Source: Aequoribacter sp049615385
GTDB taxonomy: Bacteria; Pseudomonadota; Gammaproteobacteria; Pseudomonadales; Halieaceae
Direction: 5' to 3' (one strand)
Assembly (NCBI RefSeq): GCF_049615385.1
Contig: NZ_JBMZFL010000005.1
DNA: 64,000 nt
In this document: positions 28,476-38,462 of the stretch, piece by piece
How positions within the stretch are numbered: position 1 is the first letter of the stretch
Layout of the letters: the number at the start of each line of letters is the position of its first letter
The notes under the pieces: generated by a model
Seen by the model: the letters and a program-made list of their open reading frames with translations, nothing else
The model's database searches: none
Told to the model about the DNA's origin: nothing
Program-made: the position numbers and the translations under genes

Positions 28476-29504
28476 TTATAAATGCTCTTTGATCAAGAGC
28501 TCAGCAATTTGAACACTATTCAATGCCGCGCCTTTTCGAACATTATCGGCCACAATCCACAAATTAAAACCACGCGGATGTGAAATATCCTCACGCATGC
28601 GACCGACATAAACTGGATCCTGCCCAGCCGCGTCAGTTACGGCTGTCGGGTAACCCCCTGCCTCACGTTCATCCATAACGACAACACCGGGCGCGTTTTC
28701 CAGCAATGCTCGAGCGTCTTCAAGCGTTAGCTTGTCACGAGTTTCGATGTGGACCGCCTCTGAGTGACCGAAAAATACAGGAATACGAACACAAGTAGGA
28801 TTCACCACAATCGCGTCGTCTTCAAAAATTTTCTGGGTCTCCCAGACCATTTTCATTTCTTCACGAGTGTAGCCATTGTCTTGGAAAGTATCGATGTGTG
28901 GCAAGGCGTTAAACGCGATTTGCTTAGGATAAACCTCTGCGTCCGCGGCTTGTCCGTTTAATAGCTTAGCGGTTTGCGTCGCCAGCTCCTCAATAGCTTC
29001 TTTACCCGTACCTGAAACAGCCTGGTAGGTGCATACATTGATACGCTCAATACCGACCTTGTCATAAATGGGCTTTAACGCCACTAACATCTGAATCGTT
29101 GAGCAATTGGGGTTAGCAATAATACCGCGATTAGTATAGCCGGCAATCGCGTGCGGATTCACTTCAGGCACAACCAGTGGGATATCTTCGTCGCGGCGAA
29201 AGTGTGAAGTGTTATCGATAACCACACAGCCTGCCGCTGCCGCCTTCGGGGCGTATTCTTCAGAGATGCTGCCACCGGCAGAAAACAAGCCAATTTGCGC
29301 TTGACTGAAATCAAATTCAGCCAAATCGGTCACCGTAACGCTGCGGCCCTTAAAACGAATGGTCTTACCCGCCGAGCGGGCGCTCGCTAGTGCGTACAGG
29401 TTGTTCACCGGAAAATTGCGTTGCTCGAGTATCTCGACCATGGCTTCCCCTACAGCACCTGTAGCACCGACAACCGCGACATTAACTCCTTGACTCATGC
29501 TCAT
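28476..29504 (-). CDS. asd: Aspartate-semialdehyde dehydrogenase
   Basis: 342 residues. It reduces aspartyl phosphate to aspartate semialdehyde for lysine/diaminopimelate, threonine and methionine. The dinucleotide motif is VAVVGATGAVGEAMV, and the active-site cysteine lies in IIANPNCSTIQMLVAL. The start may be ATG 29504 or the ATG two codons later. It begins 6 nt after leuB and is probably the last gene of the leuCDB-asd transcript; 116 nt separate it from fimV. Confidence 0.96.
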   Translation of the reverse strand: MSMSQGVNVAVVGATGAVGEAMVEILEQRNFPVNNLYALASARSAGKTIRFKGRSVTVTDLAEFDFSQAQIGLFSAGGSISEEYAPKAAAAGCVVIDNTSHFRRDEDIPLVVPEVNPHAIAGYTNRGIIANPNCSTIQMLVALKPIYDKVGIERINVCTYQAVSGTGKEAIEELATQTAKLLNGQAADAEVYPKQIAFNALPHIDTFQDNGYTREEMKMVWETQKIFEDDAIVVNPTCVRIPVFFGHSEAVHIETRDKLTLEDARALLENAPGVVVMDEREAGGYPTAVTDAAGQDPVYVGRMREDISHPRGFNLWIVADNVRKGAALNSVQIAELLIKEHL

Positions 29505-29510
29505 CCTACC

Positions 29511-30596
29511 TTACAGAACGTTTTCAAGTGCCGCGCGAACCGCCGCACCCATAGTTGATGTTGAAACTGATTCCTCGCCCGCTGCGGCAATATCACCCGT
29601 GCGGTAACCCTGATCCAAAACCACACCGACAGCGCGCTCTATGGCGTCGGCCGCTTGCGGTTCATTCAAACTGTAACGATACATCATCGCCGCCGACAAA
29701 ATCGTCGCCAGGGGATTTGCAATACCCTGTCCTGCAATATCGGGGGCCGAACCGTGACAAGGTTCATACATGCCGCGACCTGCCTGATCCAGAGACGCCG
29801 ATGGCAACATACCGATGGAGCCTGTGAGCATTGCTGCCGCATCGGATAAAATATCGCCAAACATGTTGCCGGTAACCATGACATCAAACTGCTTTGGCGC
29901 TCGAATAAGCTGCATCGCCGCGTTGTCGACATACATGTGGCTCAGCTCGACATCGGGGTAATCTTTTGCCACCTCGTTCACGACTTCGCGCCACAGCATG
30001 GTGGCTTCTAACACGTTCGCCTTGTCAACGGAGCACACGCGGCTACCACGTTTGCGAGCCAAGTCAAAGGCCAGCACCGCGACTCGGCGTATTTCGCTCT
30101 CGGTATAGACATAAGTATTGTAACCTCGACGCTGACCATCGTCGGTGGTATCAAAACCACGTGGCTGTCCGAAGTAAATACCACCGGTGAGCTCCCTCAC
30201 AATCAGCAGATCCAAACCAGCGACCAGATCAGGCTTTAAGCTTGAAGCACTCGCGAGTTGTGGATACAAGATTGCGGGGCGAAGATTACCGAATAGCTGC
30301 AAATCCGAACGTATACCCAACAAGCCTTTCTCGGGGCGAATAGCGCGATCCAAACCATCCCATTTCGGACCACCTACAGCACCCAAAATAATCGCGTCCG
30401 CTTGATGCGCTTTGTGCGCGGTCGATTCCGGATAAGGCACGCCCTCGGCATCGATAGCGGCGCCACCCAGAAGCGCATGTTCGAGGCTCATCTCGATACC
30501 CAGTTTTTGATTTACCAGTTCAATCACAGCGACGGTTTCCGCCATAACCTCTGGGCCAATACCATCACCTGGTAAAACAAGTACTCGATGTGTCAC
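29511..30596 (-). CDS. leuB: 3-isopropylmalate dehydrogenase
   Basis: 361 residues. LeuB oxidatively decarboxylates 3-isopropylmalate to 2-oxoisocaproate with NAD. Signatures are LPGDGIGPEVMAE, AVGGPKWDG, RELTGGIYFG with its Arg/Tyr substrate contacts, and NMFGDILSDAAAMLTGSIGMLPSAS. The spacing to leuD is 10 nt. Confidence 0.97.
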   Translation of the reverse strand: MTHRVLVLPGDGIGPEVMAETVAVIELVNQKLGIEMSLEHALLGGAAIDAEGVPYPESTAHKAHQADAIILGAVGGPKWDGLDRAIRPEKGLLGIRSDLQLFGNLRPAILYPQLASASSLKPDLVAGLDLLIVRELTGGIYFGQPRGFDTTDDGQRRGYNTYVYTESEIRRVAVLAFDLARKRGSRVCSVDKANVLEATMLWREVVNEVAKDYPDVELSHMYVDNAAMQLIRAPKQFDVMVTGNMFGDILSDAAAMLTGSIGMLPSASLDQAGRGMYEPCHGSAPDIAGQGIANPLATILSAAMMYRYSLNEPQAADAIERAVGVVLDQGYRTGDIAAAGEESVSTSTMGAAVRAALENVL

Positions 30597-30606
30597 GGTG
30601 TTTCCT

Positions 30607-31254
30607 CTACTTTATTACGTCAAACAACCACGGCGATTGGGCTCGCCATTTCTCTTCAAATGCATGGATCGCGGGCGCCTGCTCAAGCGTCAAACCAATA
30701 TCGTCTAAGCCCTTGAGCAAGCAGTCTTTGCGAAACGCATCGACTTCGAACTCATACACGGTGCCACTGGGCGTAGTGACGGTTTGAGCCTGCAAATCAA
30801 TCGCTAGACGATAACCTTCGCTAGCGTACATCTCGTCAAATAATGTCGATACGATATCTGCGTCTAAAACGACAGGTAACAAGCCGTTTTTAAAACAGTT
30901 GCTGTGAAAAATGTCCGCAAAACTTGGCGCAATAATGGCTCGAAAACCGTAGTCAGCGAGCGCCCACGGCGCGTGCTCACGTGACGAACCACATCCAAAA
31001 TTCGCCCGAGTCAGTAAGATCTCGGCACCCTGATATCGCGCAAAATTGAGCGGAAAATCAGGATTTAGCGGTCGCTGACTGTTGTCCGAATCAGGCTGAC
31101 CTTCATCCAAATAACGCAGTTCGTCGAATAAGTTGGGGCCAAAGCCCGAGCGCTTGATCGATTTCAGAAATTGTTTCGGGATAATCACATCGGTATCGAC
31201 ATTGGCTCGATCCATTGGGGCCGCTAGGCCATTTAAAGCTCCGAATGGTTTCAT
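30607..31254 (-). CDS. leuD: 3-isopropylmalate dehydratase small subunit
   Basis: 215 residues. LeuD is the swivel-domain partner of LeuC. Visible features are the N-terminal DVDTDVIIPKQFLK-like loop (NVDTDVIIPKQFL) and the FGCGSSREHAPWAL loop that closes over the substrate. The ATG overlaps the leuC stop by 4 nt. Confidence 0.97.
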   Translation of the reverse strand: MKPFGALNGLAAPMDRANVDTDVIIPKQFLKSIKRSGFGPNLFDELRYLDEGQPDSDNSQRPLNPDFPLNFARYQGAEILLTRANFGCGSSREHAPWALADYGFRAIIAPSFADIFHSNCFKNGLLPVVLDADIVSTLFDEMYASEGYRLAIDLQAQTVTTPSGTVYEFEVDAFRKDCLLKGLDDIGLTLEQAPAIHAFEEKWRAQSPWLFDVIK

Positions 31255-32681
31255 GCTCGACCTCCAAACTCTCGCACATCAACAAAATGCCCGGCAATCG
31301 CAGCCGCTGCTGCCATACCCGGGCTCACTAGGTGCGTGCGCCCGCCGATACCCTGCCGCCCTTCAAAATTGCGATTCGAGGTGCTCGCGCAATGTTCGCC
31401 AGAACCCAATTTGTCTGCGTTCATCGCCAAACACATGGAGCAACCGGGTTCTCGCCATTCAAATCCGGCTTCGATCAGAATGGTGTGTAGGCCTTCTCTT
31501 TCAGCTTGTGCCTTAACCTCACCGCTACCGGGCACGACCATGGCTTGCTTGACGTTTGCCGCGACTTTTCGACCCTTCGCTACCGCCGCGGCTTCGCGGA
31601 TATCCTCGATGCGTGAATTGGTGCACGAGCCGATAAACACACGATCCAGTTTGATATCGGTGATTGCCTGTCCACCTTGCAGCCCCATGTACTCAAGCGC
31701 TCGCGTGACACTGGTTTTGCTCACCTCGTCGGCTTGGGCCTCGACGGTAGGCACCGAGGCGTCAATAGGCAAGACCATTTCTGGAGAAGTACCCCAGGTC
31801 ACTTGCGGCTTGATATCCTCAGCCCTTAGCACGACTTCACGATCAAATACCGCATCAGCATCAGAGTGCAACGTGCGCCAGTAGGCTTCAGCCTGATCCC
31901 ACAGTGCACCGCTTGGCGCGTAGGGACGGCCTTTCACATAATCTAAGGTCACTTGGTCAACCCCTACCATGCCCATTCGAGCGCCCGCCTCGATCGACAT
32001 ATTGCACAGGGTCATGCGCCCTTCCATGCTTAACGCCTGCACCGCACTACCGGCGAACTCGATGGCATAGCCCGTGCCACCTGCAGTTCCAATCGTGCCA
32101 ATAATCGCCAAGGCCATATCCTTGGCTGTAACACCCGCAACGAGCTGCCCTTCGACTCGGACACGCAAGTTCTTCATTTTACGTTGGATCAAACACTGTG
32201 TGGCCAACACGTGTTCGACCTCTGAGGTACCGATACCATGGGCAAGCGCGCCCAAAGCACCGTGTGTTGACGTATGGGAGTCGCCGCAAACCACGGTCAT
32301 ACCCGGCAGGGTCGCACCGGTCTCGGGCCCCACCACGTGCACAATTCCTTGGCGCACGTCGTTAATCGGTATTTCGACAATATCGAATGCCTCGCAGTTA
32401 TCGTCTAGCGTTTGAACCTGCAAGCGCGACACAGGGTCAACGATACCTGCCACACCGCCCGCACGCTCTTCGGCATCGGTCGGCACATTGTGATCAGGCA
32501 CAGCGAGGTTGGCATCTCGACGCCAAGGCTTGCGCCCAGCAATGCGCAAGCCTTCGAAAGCTTGCGGCGAAGTCACCTCATGAATGAGCTGACGATCGAT
32601 ATAAATCAGCGCGGTGCCGTCATCGCGCAGCTCGACTAGGTGGCTCTCCCACAACTTGTCGTATAAGGTCTTGCCTGCCAT
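31251..32681 (-). CDS. leuC: 3-isopropylmalate dehydratase large subunit
   Basis: 476 residues. LeuC carries the [4Fe-4S] cluster that isomerises 2- to 3-isopropylmalate. Ligand segments are GSCTNSRIEDI and PGCSMCLAMN, with VCGDSHTSTHGALGAL earlier. The start at 32681 has GGGGAAAGGT as ribosome site. First gene of leuC-leuD-leuB-asd, with a likely promoter just upstream. Confidence 0.97.
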   Translation of the reverse strand: MAGKTLYDKLWESHLVELRDDGTALIYIDRQLIHEVTSPQAFEGLRIAGRKPWRRDANLAVPDHNVPTDAEERAGGVAGIVDPVSRLQVQTLDDNCEAFDIVEIPINDVRQGIVHVVGPETGATLPGMTVVCGDSHTSTHGALGALAHGIGTSEVEHVLATQCLIQRKMKNLRVRVEGQLVAGVTAKDMALAIIGTIGTAGGTGYAIEFAGSAVQALSMEGRMTLCNMSIEAGARMGMVGVDQVTLDYVKGRPYAPSGALWDQAEAYWRTLHSDADAVFDREVVLRAEDIKPQVTWGTSPEMVLPIDASVPTVEAQADEVSKTSVTRALEYMGLQGGQAITDIKLDRVFIGSCTNSRIEDIREAAAVAKGRKVAANVKQAMVVPGSGEVKAQAEREGLHTILIEAGFEWREPGCSMCLAMNADKLGSGEHCASTSNRNFEGRQGIGGRTHLVSPGMAAAAAIAGHFVDVREFGGRA

Positions 32682-32710
32682 ACCTTTCCCCTATTTCAAA
32701 CCAGCGCGCA

Positions 32711-32739
32711 AGTCTATGCCTAAGCGCTTATTTTCTCAA
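32711..32739 (-). promoter_or_regulatory. Putative sigma70 promoter of leuC
   Basis: On the minus strand, TTGAGA (5 of 6 to TTGACA) is followed after exactly 17 nt by TAGACT (4 of 6 to TATAAT). The -10 box is about 30 nt before the leuC ATG. This is by eye only; no leader peptide or attenuator was found in the 86-nt gap. Confidence 0.4.
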
Positions 32740-32767
32740 TTCTGATGGGCTTTTTGACCGCATTTCT

Positions 32768-33211
32768 TCAAAAGATTCCCATTTTTACGCCCTCACTCAA
32801 GGCCTGTCCCCAATCGCGGGCGTAGGCCAAGCTAGTCTCGCTAGGCTCACCCAGTAAAATTTCAGTCGGAGCCATTAACTTAAGAGGAAATCCTTTGGCA
32901 ACTCGCTCGAACTGAGCAAGCGCACCTCGCCCATCATTGCCGGCGCAAATTAACATCGCGGCCAAAGCCACTCGTTCTTGCTCGTAAAACGGGTAGAGTG
33001 TGCGATCCAAAAACGCCTTGAACTCACCAGCAAGACTTGCCGAATTTTCCGCGCCTACCAGTAACACTGCATCGGACTCAAGCCAGACGTCTACCCCGGC
33101 ATCAAGCGCGCGAAACACAGCGCACTGGGCCGCGGTTTTCACGCCCCGCGCTACCTGCTGTGCAATGAGGGCGCTACGCCCCGACTGCGAGTGGTACACG
33201 ACACTGATCAT
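32768..33211 (-). CDS. Flavodoxin/NADPH-dependent FMN reductase-like protein
   Basis: 147 residues, a flavodoxin-like fold. The first strand and phosphate loop are ISVVYHSQSGRSALIAQQVA (Ser/Thr-rich FMN loop). The second conserved stretch is AVLLVGAENSASLAGEFKAFLDR, like the WrbA/FMN-reductase family. Catalytic role is unknown; it may be an electron carrier or a quinone reductase. ATG 33211 overlaps the rlmKL stop as ATGA, so the two are translationally coupled; a start 24 nt upstream is less likely. Confidence 0.75.
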   Translation of the reverse strand: MISVVYHSQSGRSALIAQQVARGVKTAAQCAVFRALDAGVDVWLESDAVLLVGAENSASLAGEFKAFLDRTLYPFYEQERVALAAMLICAGNDGRGALAQFERVAKGFPLKLMAPTEILLGEPSETSLAYARDWGQALSEGVKMGIF

Positions 33212-35439
33212 GAACCGCGATGGCGCAGCGTCCACGCCTGATGAATTTTCGGATTGCGTTCGAAGTCTGGATCCAAGGTCTGCGCACTGATGTCGCGAAC
33301 CTCATAAGTCTCTGCCAGCGTGTCGTCTAACTTAAATCCTCGACGATTGTTCGAAAAGTACAAAACGCCCGAAGGTTCAAGCACGGCCATGGCCGCATGC
33401 ACTAAACTGACTTGATCGCGCTGAACATCAAAGCTTTGGTCGGTTTTTTTAGAGTTTGAGAACGACGGCGGATCCAACAAGATTAAATCAAAACGCTCTT
33501 TCGTCGTCCCCAGCCAAGCCGACACATCGGAACGCACGATCGCATTCGTTGCTTCTGCCAGACCATTAAGAGCCAAATTTTCGCGGTACCAAGCCGTATA
33601 GGTATTCGATAAATCGACACTCACCGTGCGTTTCGCGCCCCCTAAGGCCGCATGAATACTCGCCGTACCGGTATAACAGAACAAATTTAAAAAGCGCTTA
33701 CCTTTGGCCTCGGCCGCAATGCGCGCGCGCATGGGACGATGATCCAAAAACAAGCCGGTATCGAGATAATCCTGCAAATTCACCAGAAGCTTGGCTTTTC
33801 CTTCTCGTACAACCTGCTTGCGCCCTTGGCTGCTGTGCTTCTCGTATTGTGATTGGCCGCGTTGGCGTCGCCGTTGTTTTACCGAAATCTGCGACGGTGC
33901 AACGTTAAATTCGACACACAAGGCATGAATGGCGTCCTCAAGGCGCGCTATAGCCGCTTCCTCGTCAACGTGTTTGGGCGCTTGATACTCAGCTAGATGT
34001 AACTTCCCATCATAGACATCAACGGCTACCGAGTACTCCGGCATATCCGCATCATACAGTCGGTAACATTGTGTTTGAGTCTGCTTTAACCACCCTTTCA
34101 ATCGCTTTCTATTCTTGCGAATACGATTCAAAAACATCTGCCCGCCAGCCGTGAGTGTGCCTTCAGACGCTTCAATGCTCGAAGCTTTATCGCCTTGGGT
34201 CTCTTGGGCAGTTTGCTGCGCTGCGCCTAAGTCCTTCCAGCGGTTATCCTCGCCCAGCGTAAATAGGGCTAAGTGGACCGCTAGAGCACCGTTGTACAGA
34301 ATATATTGCTTGTGACTGCGAAGCCCTACCGCTTTCGATTGCGCCACCTCACCCGCTAAGACCGCCAGCTCCCAGCCCGCAAATTCTCGGCTGGCGCGCT
34401 CACCAAGCTGATTGTACAAATAGCGCAATGCGGCCGCCTCACCCAGACGCTCACCGTAGGGCGGGTTACAGACAACCAAGCCTTTGTTTAAGGGCCGATG
34501 CGTAGGCTTAGCCAACTTGGCTAAGGGCTTTACGGACACTCGCACGTAATCCGAAAGACCCAAGGCCTCGATATTTTCCTCAGCAGCGCGAACGGCACGA
34601 GCGTCGGCATCGTACCCTCGAATTTCGATATCCTGCAGGCGCTGTTTGCCCGCAGCGGCTCGCTTTTCAGCCTCTGATTTTAGAATGCGCCACTGCTCTG
34701 GTATGAAATCTGGAAGACGCTCAAAACCGCAGCGCTTGCGGCGCAACCCGGGTGCCATATCAGCTGCCATCATTGCACCTTCGATCAATAAGGTACCGGT
34801 GCCGCACATCGGATCAACCAAGGCCCCTTGTTCCTCAACGAGTTTAGGCCACCCCGCTCGCATCAAAATAGCGGCCGCCAGCGTTTCTTTCAAAGGTGCA
34901 GCCCCACTTCGTGTCCGATATCCTCGCCAATGTAAGCTCCCGTCACCGTAATCAATTCCAACACTGAGCCCCTGCGGCTTTAGGTGACAGTTAAAACGAA
35001 TATCGGGCGACTTACGATCGACATTAGGCCTCGCTCCCAAGGTCGTGGACAAGCGGTCCACAATGGCATCTTTGACCTTTTGGGCGCTGAATTGAGTGTT
35101 GCGTAAAAATTCGTTGGTACCGTGAAAATCAACCGACATGCTTTGATTCGGACGAATCCAGGCCTGCCAGTCTTGTTGCACTAATTGCTCGTACAGCTCA
35201 TCTGCTGTTTTGACGGAAAACTCACCCAACAAGCGTATCACACGATTCGCAACACGGCTCCAAAGCACCATGCGCAAACCAAACACCTGAGGCGCCTGAG
35301 CATAAACTCCTGCGACAACTTCACGTGTATTGTAGCCCCCCAAGCTTTGAATCTCAGCAGCCAACACGGGCTCAAGCCCTTTGGCACAACTCACAAACCA
35401 TTCGAGTGGCGTATTTGCAGATTTTTCGGGGGTATGCAT
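33208..35439 (-). CDS. rlmKL: Bifunctional 23S rRNA m2G2445/m7G2069 methyltransferase
   Basis: 743 residues from ATG 35439. It is the fused RlmL-RlmK enzyme that methylates G2445 and G2069 of 23S rRNA. The N-terminal THUMP domain is followed by the RlmL domain (DPMCGTGTLLIEGA, VCNPPYGERLG) and then RlmK (FLNLFCYTGTASIHAAL, LILLDPPSFSNSK). The start MHTPEKSANTPLEW... aligns with family N-termini; ATG 35511 would add 24 residues. It is divergent from the aminotransferase gene. Confidence 0.95.
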   Translation of the reverse strand: MHTPEKSANTPLEWFVSCAKGLEPVLAAEIQSLGGYNTREVVAGVYAQAPQVFGLRMVLWSRVANRVIRLLGEFSVKTADELYEQLVQQDWQAWIRPNQSMSVDFHGTNEFLRNTQFSAQKVKDAIVDRLSTTLGARPNVDRKSPDIRFNCHLKPQGLSVGIDYGDGSLHWRGYRTRSGAAPLKETLAAAILMRAGWPKLVEEQGALVDPMCGTGTLLIEGAMMAADMAPGLRRKRCGFERLPDFIPEQWRILKSEAEKRAAAGKQRLQDIEIRGYDADARAVRAAEENIEALGLSDYVRVSVKPLAKLAKPTHRPLNKGLVVCNPPYGERLGEAAALRYLYNQLGERASREFAGWELAVLAGEVAQSKAVGLRSHKQYILYNGALAVHLALFTLGEDNRWKDLGAAQQTAQETQGDKASSIEASEGTLTAGGQMFLNRIRKNRKRLKGWLKQTQTQCYRLYDADMPEYSVAVDVYDGKLHLAEYQAPKHVDEEAAIARLEDAIHALCVEFNVAPSQISVKQRRRQRGQSQYEKHSSQGRKQVVREGKAKLLVNLQDYLDTGLFLDHRPMRARIAAEAKGKRFLNLFCYTGTASIHAALGGAKRTVSVDLSNTYTAWYRENLALNGLAEATNAIVRSDVSAWLGTTKERFDLILLDPPSFSNSKKTDQSFDVQRDQVSLVHAAMAVLEPSGVLYFSNNRRGFKLDDTLAETYEVRDISAQTLDPDFERNPKIHQAWTLRHRGS

Positions 35440-35613
35440 GGGTAATCTCGGCGAATCAAGACGCCATTGTAACAGCGAATGTCCAGTAGCGCGCGCACGC
35501 GCATCCGACATAACTCATTATTTACACAATAAATACCGGCTATTGCCGTCGCGCCAATGCTGATGTTTTAACGCAAAAACTGGTAGCCTTGGTGTTTTGA
35601 ATAGGAGATTACT

Positions 35614-36792
35614 ATGACTGGCGCTTTCCACCCCCCTTTACGTACTTTAATGGGCCCAGGCCCTTCCGACGTACCGCCGCAAGTCCTTGAGGCTTTGGGG
35701 CGTCCGACGATTGGCCACCTAGATCCCCAGTTCGTCACCTTAATGGACGATATAAAACGTTTATTGCAGTACGTTTTTCAAACTGACAACGCACTGACAT
35801 TACCTATCTCAGCCCCAGGCTCGGCGGGTATGGAAGCGGCCTTTGTTAACCTAATTGAGCCCGGCGACAAAGTCATTGTGTGTCAGAACGGTGTATTTGG
35901 CGGGCGCATGAAAGAGAACGTCGAGCGCTGTGGTGCCAGCGCGATCATGGTAGAAGATACTTGGGGTACCGCGGTGTCCTTGGATAAAGTGGAACAAGCG
36001 TTCTTTGAAAACGACAACATCAAGGCACTGGCTTTTGTGCATGCAGAAACCTCTACAGGGGCTCGTAGTGATGCCAAAGCGCTCGCAGCAATCGCTCAAA
36101 AGCATAACGCCTTGGTCATCATGGATACGGTCACGGGGCTTGCTGGAATCCCCGTAGAGGTAGATACCTGGGGCATTGACTGCGCCTATTCGGGCACGCA
36201 GAAGTGTCTGTCTTGCACGCCAGGCATTGCACCCATCACCTTCAGTCAACGAGCACAAGACGTCATCGCCAACCGCAGCACCAAGGTGCAAAGCTGGTTT
36301 TTAGACATGCAACTCATCATGGGCTACTGGGGCGCCAACACAAAGCGTGCCTATCACCACACCGCGCCAGTAAATGCGATGTATGCGCTACACGAGTCAT
36401 TACGCCTGGTCGAGGCCGAAGGTCTCGCTGCCGCGCATGCGCGTCATGCACTGCACCACAAAGCCCTTGTTGCAGGATTAGAAGCCATGGGACTGAGCAT
36501 GGCTGTTGCAGCAGACGTTCGCCTTCCCCAGCTCAATGCGGTCAACATACCCGAGGGCGTCGATGACGGTGCAGTACGAGCGGCGCTGTTAGAGCAATTC
36601 GATCTAGAAATTGGCGCTGGCTTGGGCGCACTTGCAGGAAAAACATGGCGCATCGGCCTCATGGGCTTTAGCGCTAAATCCGTCAACGTGCGCAAATGTT
36701 TGCTGGCACTAGAAACCGTGCTCAGTGCACAAGGTGCCAACATTGCGACCGGTAAAGCACTCGGTGCAGCACAAGCCGTTTATCACTCTTAA
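35614..36792 (+). CDS. Class V aminotransferase (alanine-glyoxylate/serine-pyruvate type)
   Basis: 392 residues. It is a PLP fold-type I, class V enzyme of the alanine:glyoxylate/serine:pyruvate aminotransferase group. The N-terminal MGPGPSDVPPQVLEALG and GHLDPQF are diagnostic. The PLP lysine is Lys197 in AYSGTQKCLSCTPGIAP. A strong ribosome site (AATAGGAGATTACT) precedes ATG 35614. Donor and acceptor cannot be fixed from sequence. Its TAA stop interlocks with the stop of the convergent hydrolase gene (TTAA). Confidence 0.88.
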   Translation: MTGAFHPPLRTLMGPGPSDVPPQVLEALGRPTIGHLDPQFVTLMDDIKRLLQYVFQTDNALTLPISAPGSAGMEAAFVNLIEPGDKVIVCQNGVFGGRMKENVERCGASAIMVEDTWGTAVSLDKVEQAFFENDNIKALAFVHAETSTGARSDAKALAAIAQKHNALVIMDTVTGLAGIPVEVDTWGIDCAYSGTQKCLSCTPGIAPITFSQRAQDVIANRSTKVQSWFLDMQLIMGYWGANTKRAYHHTAPVNAMYALHESLRLVEAEGLAAAHARHALHHKALVAGLEAMGLSMAVAADVRLPQLNAVNIPEGVDDGAVRAALLEQFDLEIGAGLGALAGKTWRIGLMGFSAKSVNVRKCLLALETVLSAQGANIATGKALGAAQAVYHS

Positions 36793-37799
36793 TCGATATC
36801 TTCGCCGGTGATCATTGCCCACAACGTGGGCAATGCGGCTCTAGAATCACCGCGGTGCATTTGATAAGCCACGTGCACATCTGAGCCAACATTGGGATCG
36901 AGCTGGATACTCCACAACGCGTTAATGTCGTTTGGTAGTAGGGAATATCGCATATCGATTACACGATTAGGATCGCTCTGATCAAGCGCCAAATAATCGT
37001 TACTGAACCAGCGAAAACGCTCGATGTCCCTCGCCTGCTGCGATCCGGAATCTAACCACGAAAAATCTCGACCGACATCGAGCTTGGCCACCGACTCCCC
37101 CTCGTAGATTTTAGTGTCGACTCCCACATGCACTGCATCCACATAAAACCGATGACTGTCTTCGTACACCGTTTTGAACACCAACAGGTTCGCAAAGCTC
37201 GGCTTGGCCTCTAGCCGCTGAGGCGAGTGCCCCCGAGCCAGCGCCAACTCCCAAGCGACGGCTTCAGCGCGATCACGCTGCACCACTCCCACTGCCACGT
37301 AGCTACCAAACCACGCCAAAGCCAGTAAAATGGGCGCGGACGACTTCGACCGCACTGTCCAAAAAATACCCAAAAGCAGAGGCAGCGTCACCAAGGGGTC
37401 GATGATAGACAGTACATTCCAGGCAACACGCTCGTAACTTAGAGGCCAGAGCAACAAAGTACCGTAGGTCGTGCAAGCATCCAACAGCCCATGCGTGGCG
37501 TAACCCAGCACGCAAAACGTGTAGACGCTCGAGAATGTCAGATCAAAGCGCTTCCCTAGCAAAGGGGACAAGGCTAATGCACACAGCAAAGCACCGATGG
37601 GAACAAACAGCAAAGAATGCGTGAACTGGCGGTGGTATTCCAGAAACAGCAGCGAGTCTGTGCTGGATCGAATCAGCACATCGAGATCCGGCGCCATACC
37701 CCCTAAGGCACCTATCAGCGCGGCTCCAGCGAGTTGTTTAGGTCGCGCTTTGGTCAGCGCAACCGCCGCGCCTAAAGCGCCTTGTGTAACAGGATCCAT
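36789..37799 (-). CDS. Membrane-bound metal-dependent hydrolase (YbcI/YdjM type)
   Basis: 336 residues from ATG 37799, which begins the conserved MDPVTQGALGAAVA. The N-terminal half is a PF04307-type inner-membrane domain with metal-binding histidines and acids: GGMAPDLDVL, EYHRQFTHSLLF and ATHGLLDACTTYG, spread over several helices. The C-terminal half is a soluble domain of unknown function. Upstream in-frame codons lie inside the methyltransferase gene, which ends 1 nt before this start, so the two are coupled. Substrate is unknown. Confidence 0.8.
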   Translation of the reverse strand: MDPVTQGALGAAVALTKARPKQLAGAALIGALGGMAPDLDVLIRSSTDSLLFLEYHRQFTHSLLFVPIGALLCALALSPLLGKRFDLTFSSVYTFCVLGYATHGLLDACTTYGTLLLWPLSYERVAWNVLSIIDPLVTLPLLLGIFWTVRSKSSAPILLALAWFGSYVAVGVVQRDRAEAVAWELALARGHSPQRLEAKPSFANLLVFKTVYEDSHRFYVDAVHVGVDTKIYEGESVAKLDVGRDFSWLDSGSQQARDIERFRWFSNDYLALDQSDPNRVIDMRYSLLPNDINALWSIQLDPNVGSDVHVAYQMHRGDSRAALPTLWAMITGEDID

Positions 37800-37800
37800 G

Positions 37801-38418
37801 TTAAACCTCGGCGCGCCCCCACACATTAAACCCCGCGATTTTCGGGGTTTTAGGAAGGTACATCGCTTCAAGCTCGGGTAGAGCAATACCCGCCGTGGCA
37901 AATAGGCCCGCGATATCACGATTAATATGGCAACCACCCGCAATACGCTTCCAAATCGGGTTGATGCGGTGCTGCCACTTCATGACCCCGTCCTCAGGCG
38001 CCAACCCATGCTCAGAGAAGTGTATAGAACCCCCTGACTTGACCACCCTTTTCAGTTCGAGCAATGCCGCTACGGGGTCAGGAATGGTGCACAAGCTATA
38101 GGTCACGACAGCAGAATCCATCGACTTATCTTCAAGGGGGATTTGGTCGCCCGACAAGCCGCGATACTCGACATGAAAAGGTACTGCCTTGACGCGCTCT
38201 TGGGCCAATTCCCACGATTTTTCACTTGGATCAATCCCGATGACGCATTCGACCTTCGCTGGATCATAATGTGTCAGGTTGAGCCCCGTACCAATACCAA
38301 TTTCTACCACCTTGCCCAGAGCTCGGGGAACGACTTTATTGCGCTGTTTGTGAAAAGTACCAGAGCCGCAAGCGCAGTTAATCATGTGTGGTAAAATACG
38401 GTCTTCGTAAAAGCTCAT
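37801..38418 (-). CDS. Class I SAM-dependent methyltransferase
   Basis: 205 residues. Motif I is VVEIGIGTGLNLTHYDP, and the acidic residue of motif II is in CVIGIDPSEKSWELA. MDSAVVTYSLCTIPDPVAAL is the post-II region of UbiE/Coq5-like enzymes. CACGSGTFHKQR near the start contributes cysteines. The substrate is not identifiable. Within its last codons the minus strand can form AAACCCCG-N7-CGGGGTTT followed by AAT, a terminator-like hairpin (37828-37850) just before the downstream hydrolase gene. Confidence 0.82.
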   Translation of the reverse strand: MSFYEDRILPHMINCACGSGTFHKQRNKVVPRALGKVVEIGIGTGLNLTHYDPAKVECVIGIDPSEKSWELAQERVKAVPFHVEYRGLSGDQIPLEDKSMDSAVVTYSLCTIPDPVAALLELKRVVKSGGSIHFSEHGLAPEDGVMKWQHRINPIWKRIAGGCHINRDIAGLFATAGIALPELEAMYLPKTPKIAGFNVWGRAEV

Positions 38419-38462
38419 GACAATTATCCCTCGGGCCCTAATTCACTATTGTTGGCAAGCGC

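Noticed and set aside
37828..37850. Terminator between the methyltransferase and hydrolase genes
   Set aside because: The hairpin lies inside coding sequence and the tail is only TTTAAT, so it is noted but not called.
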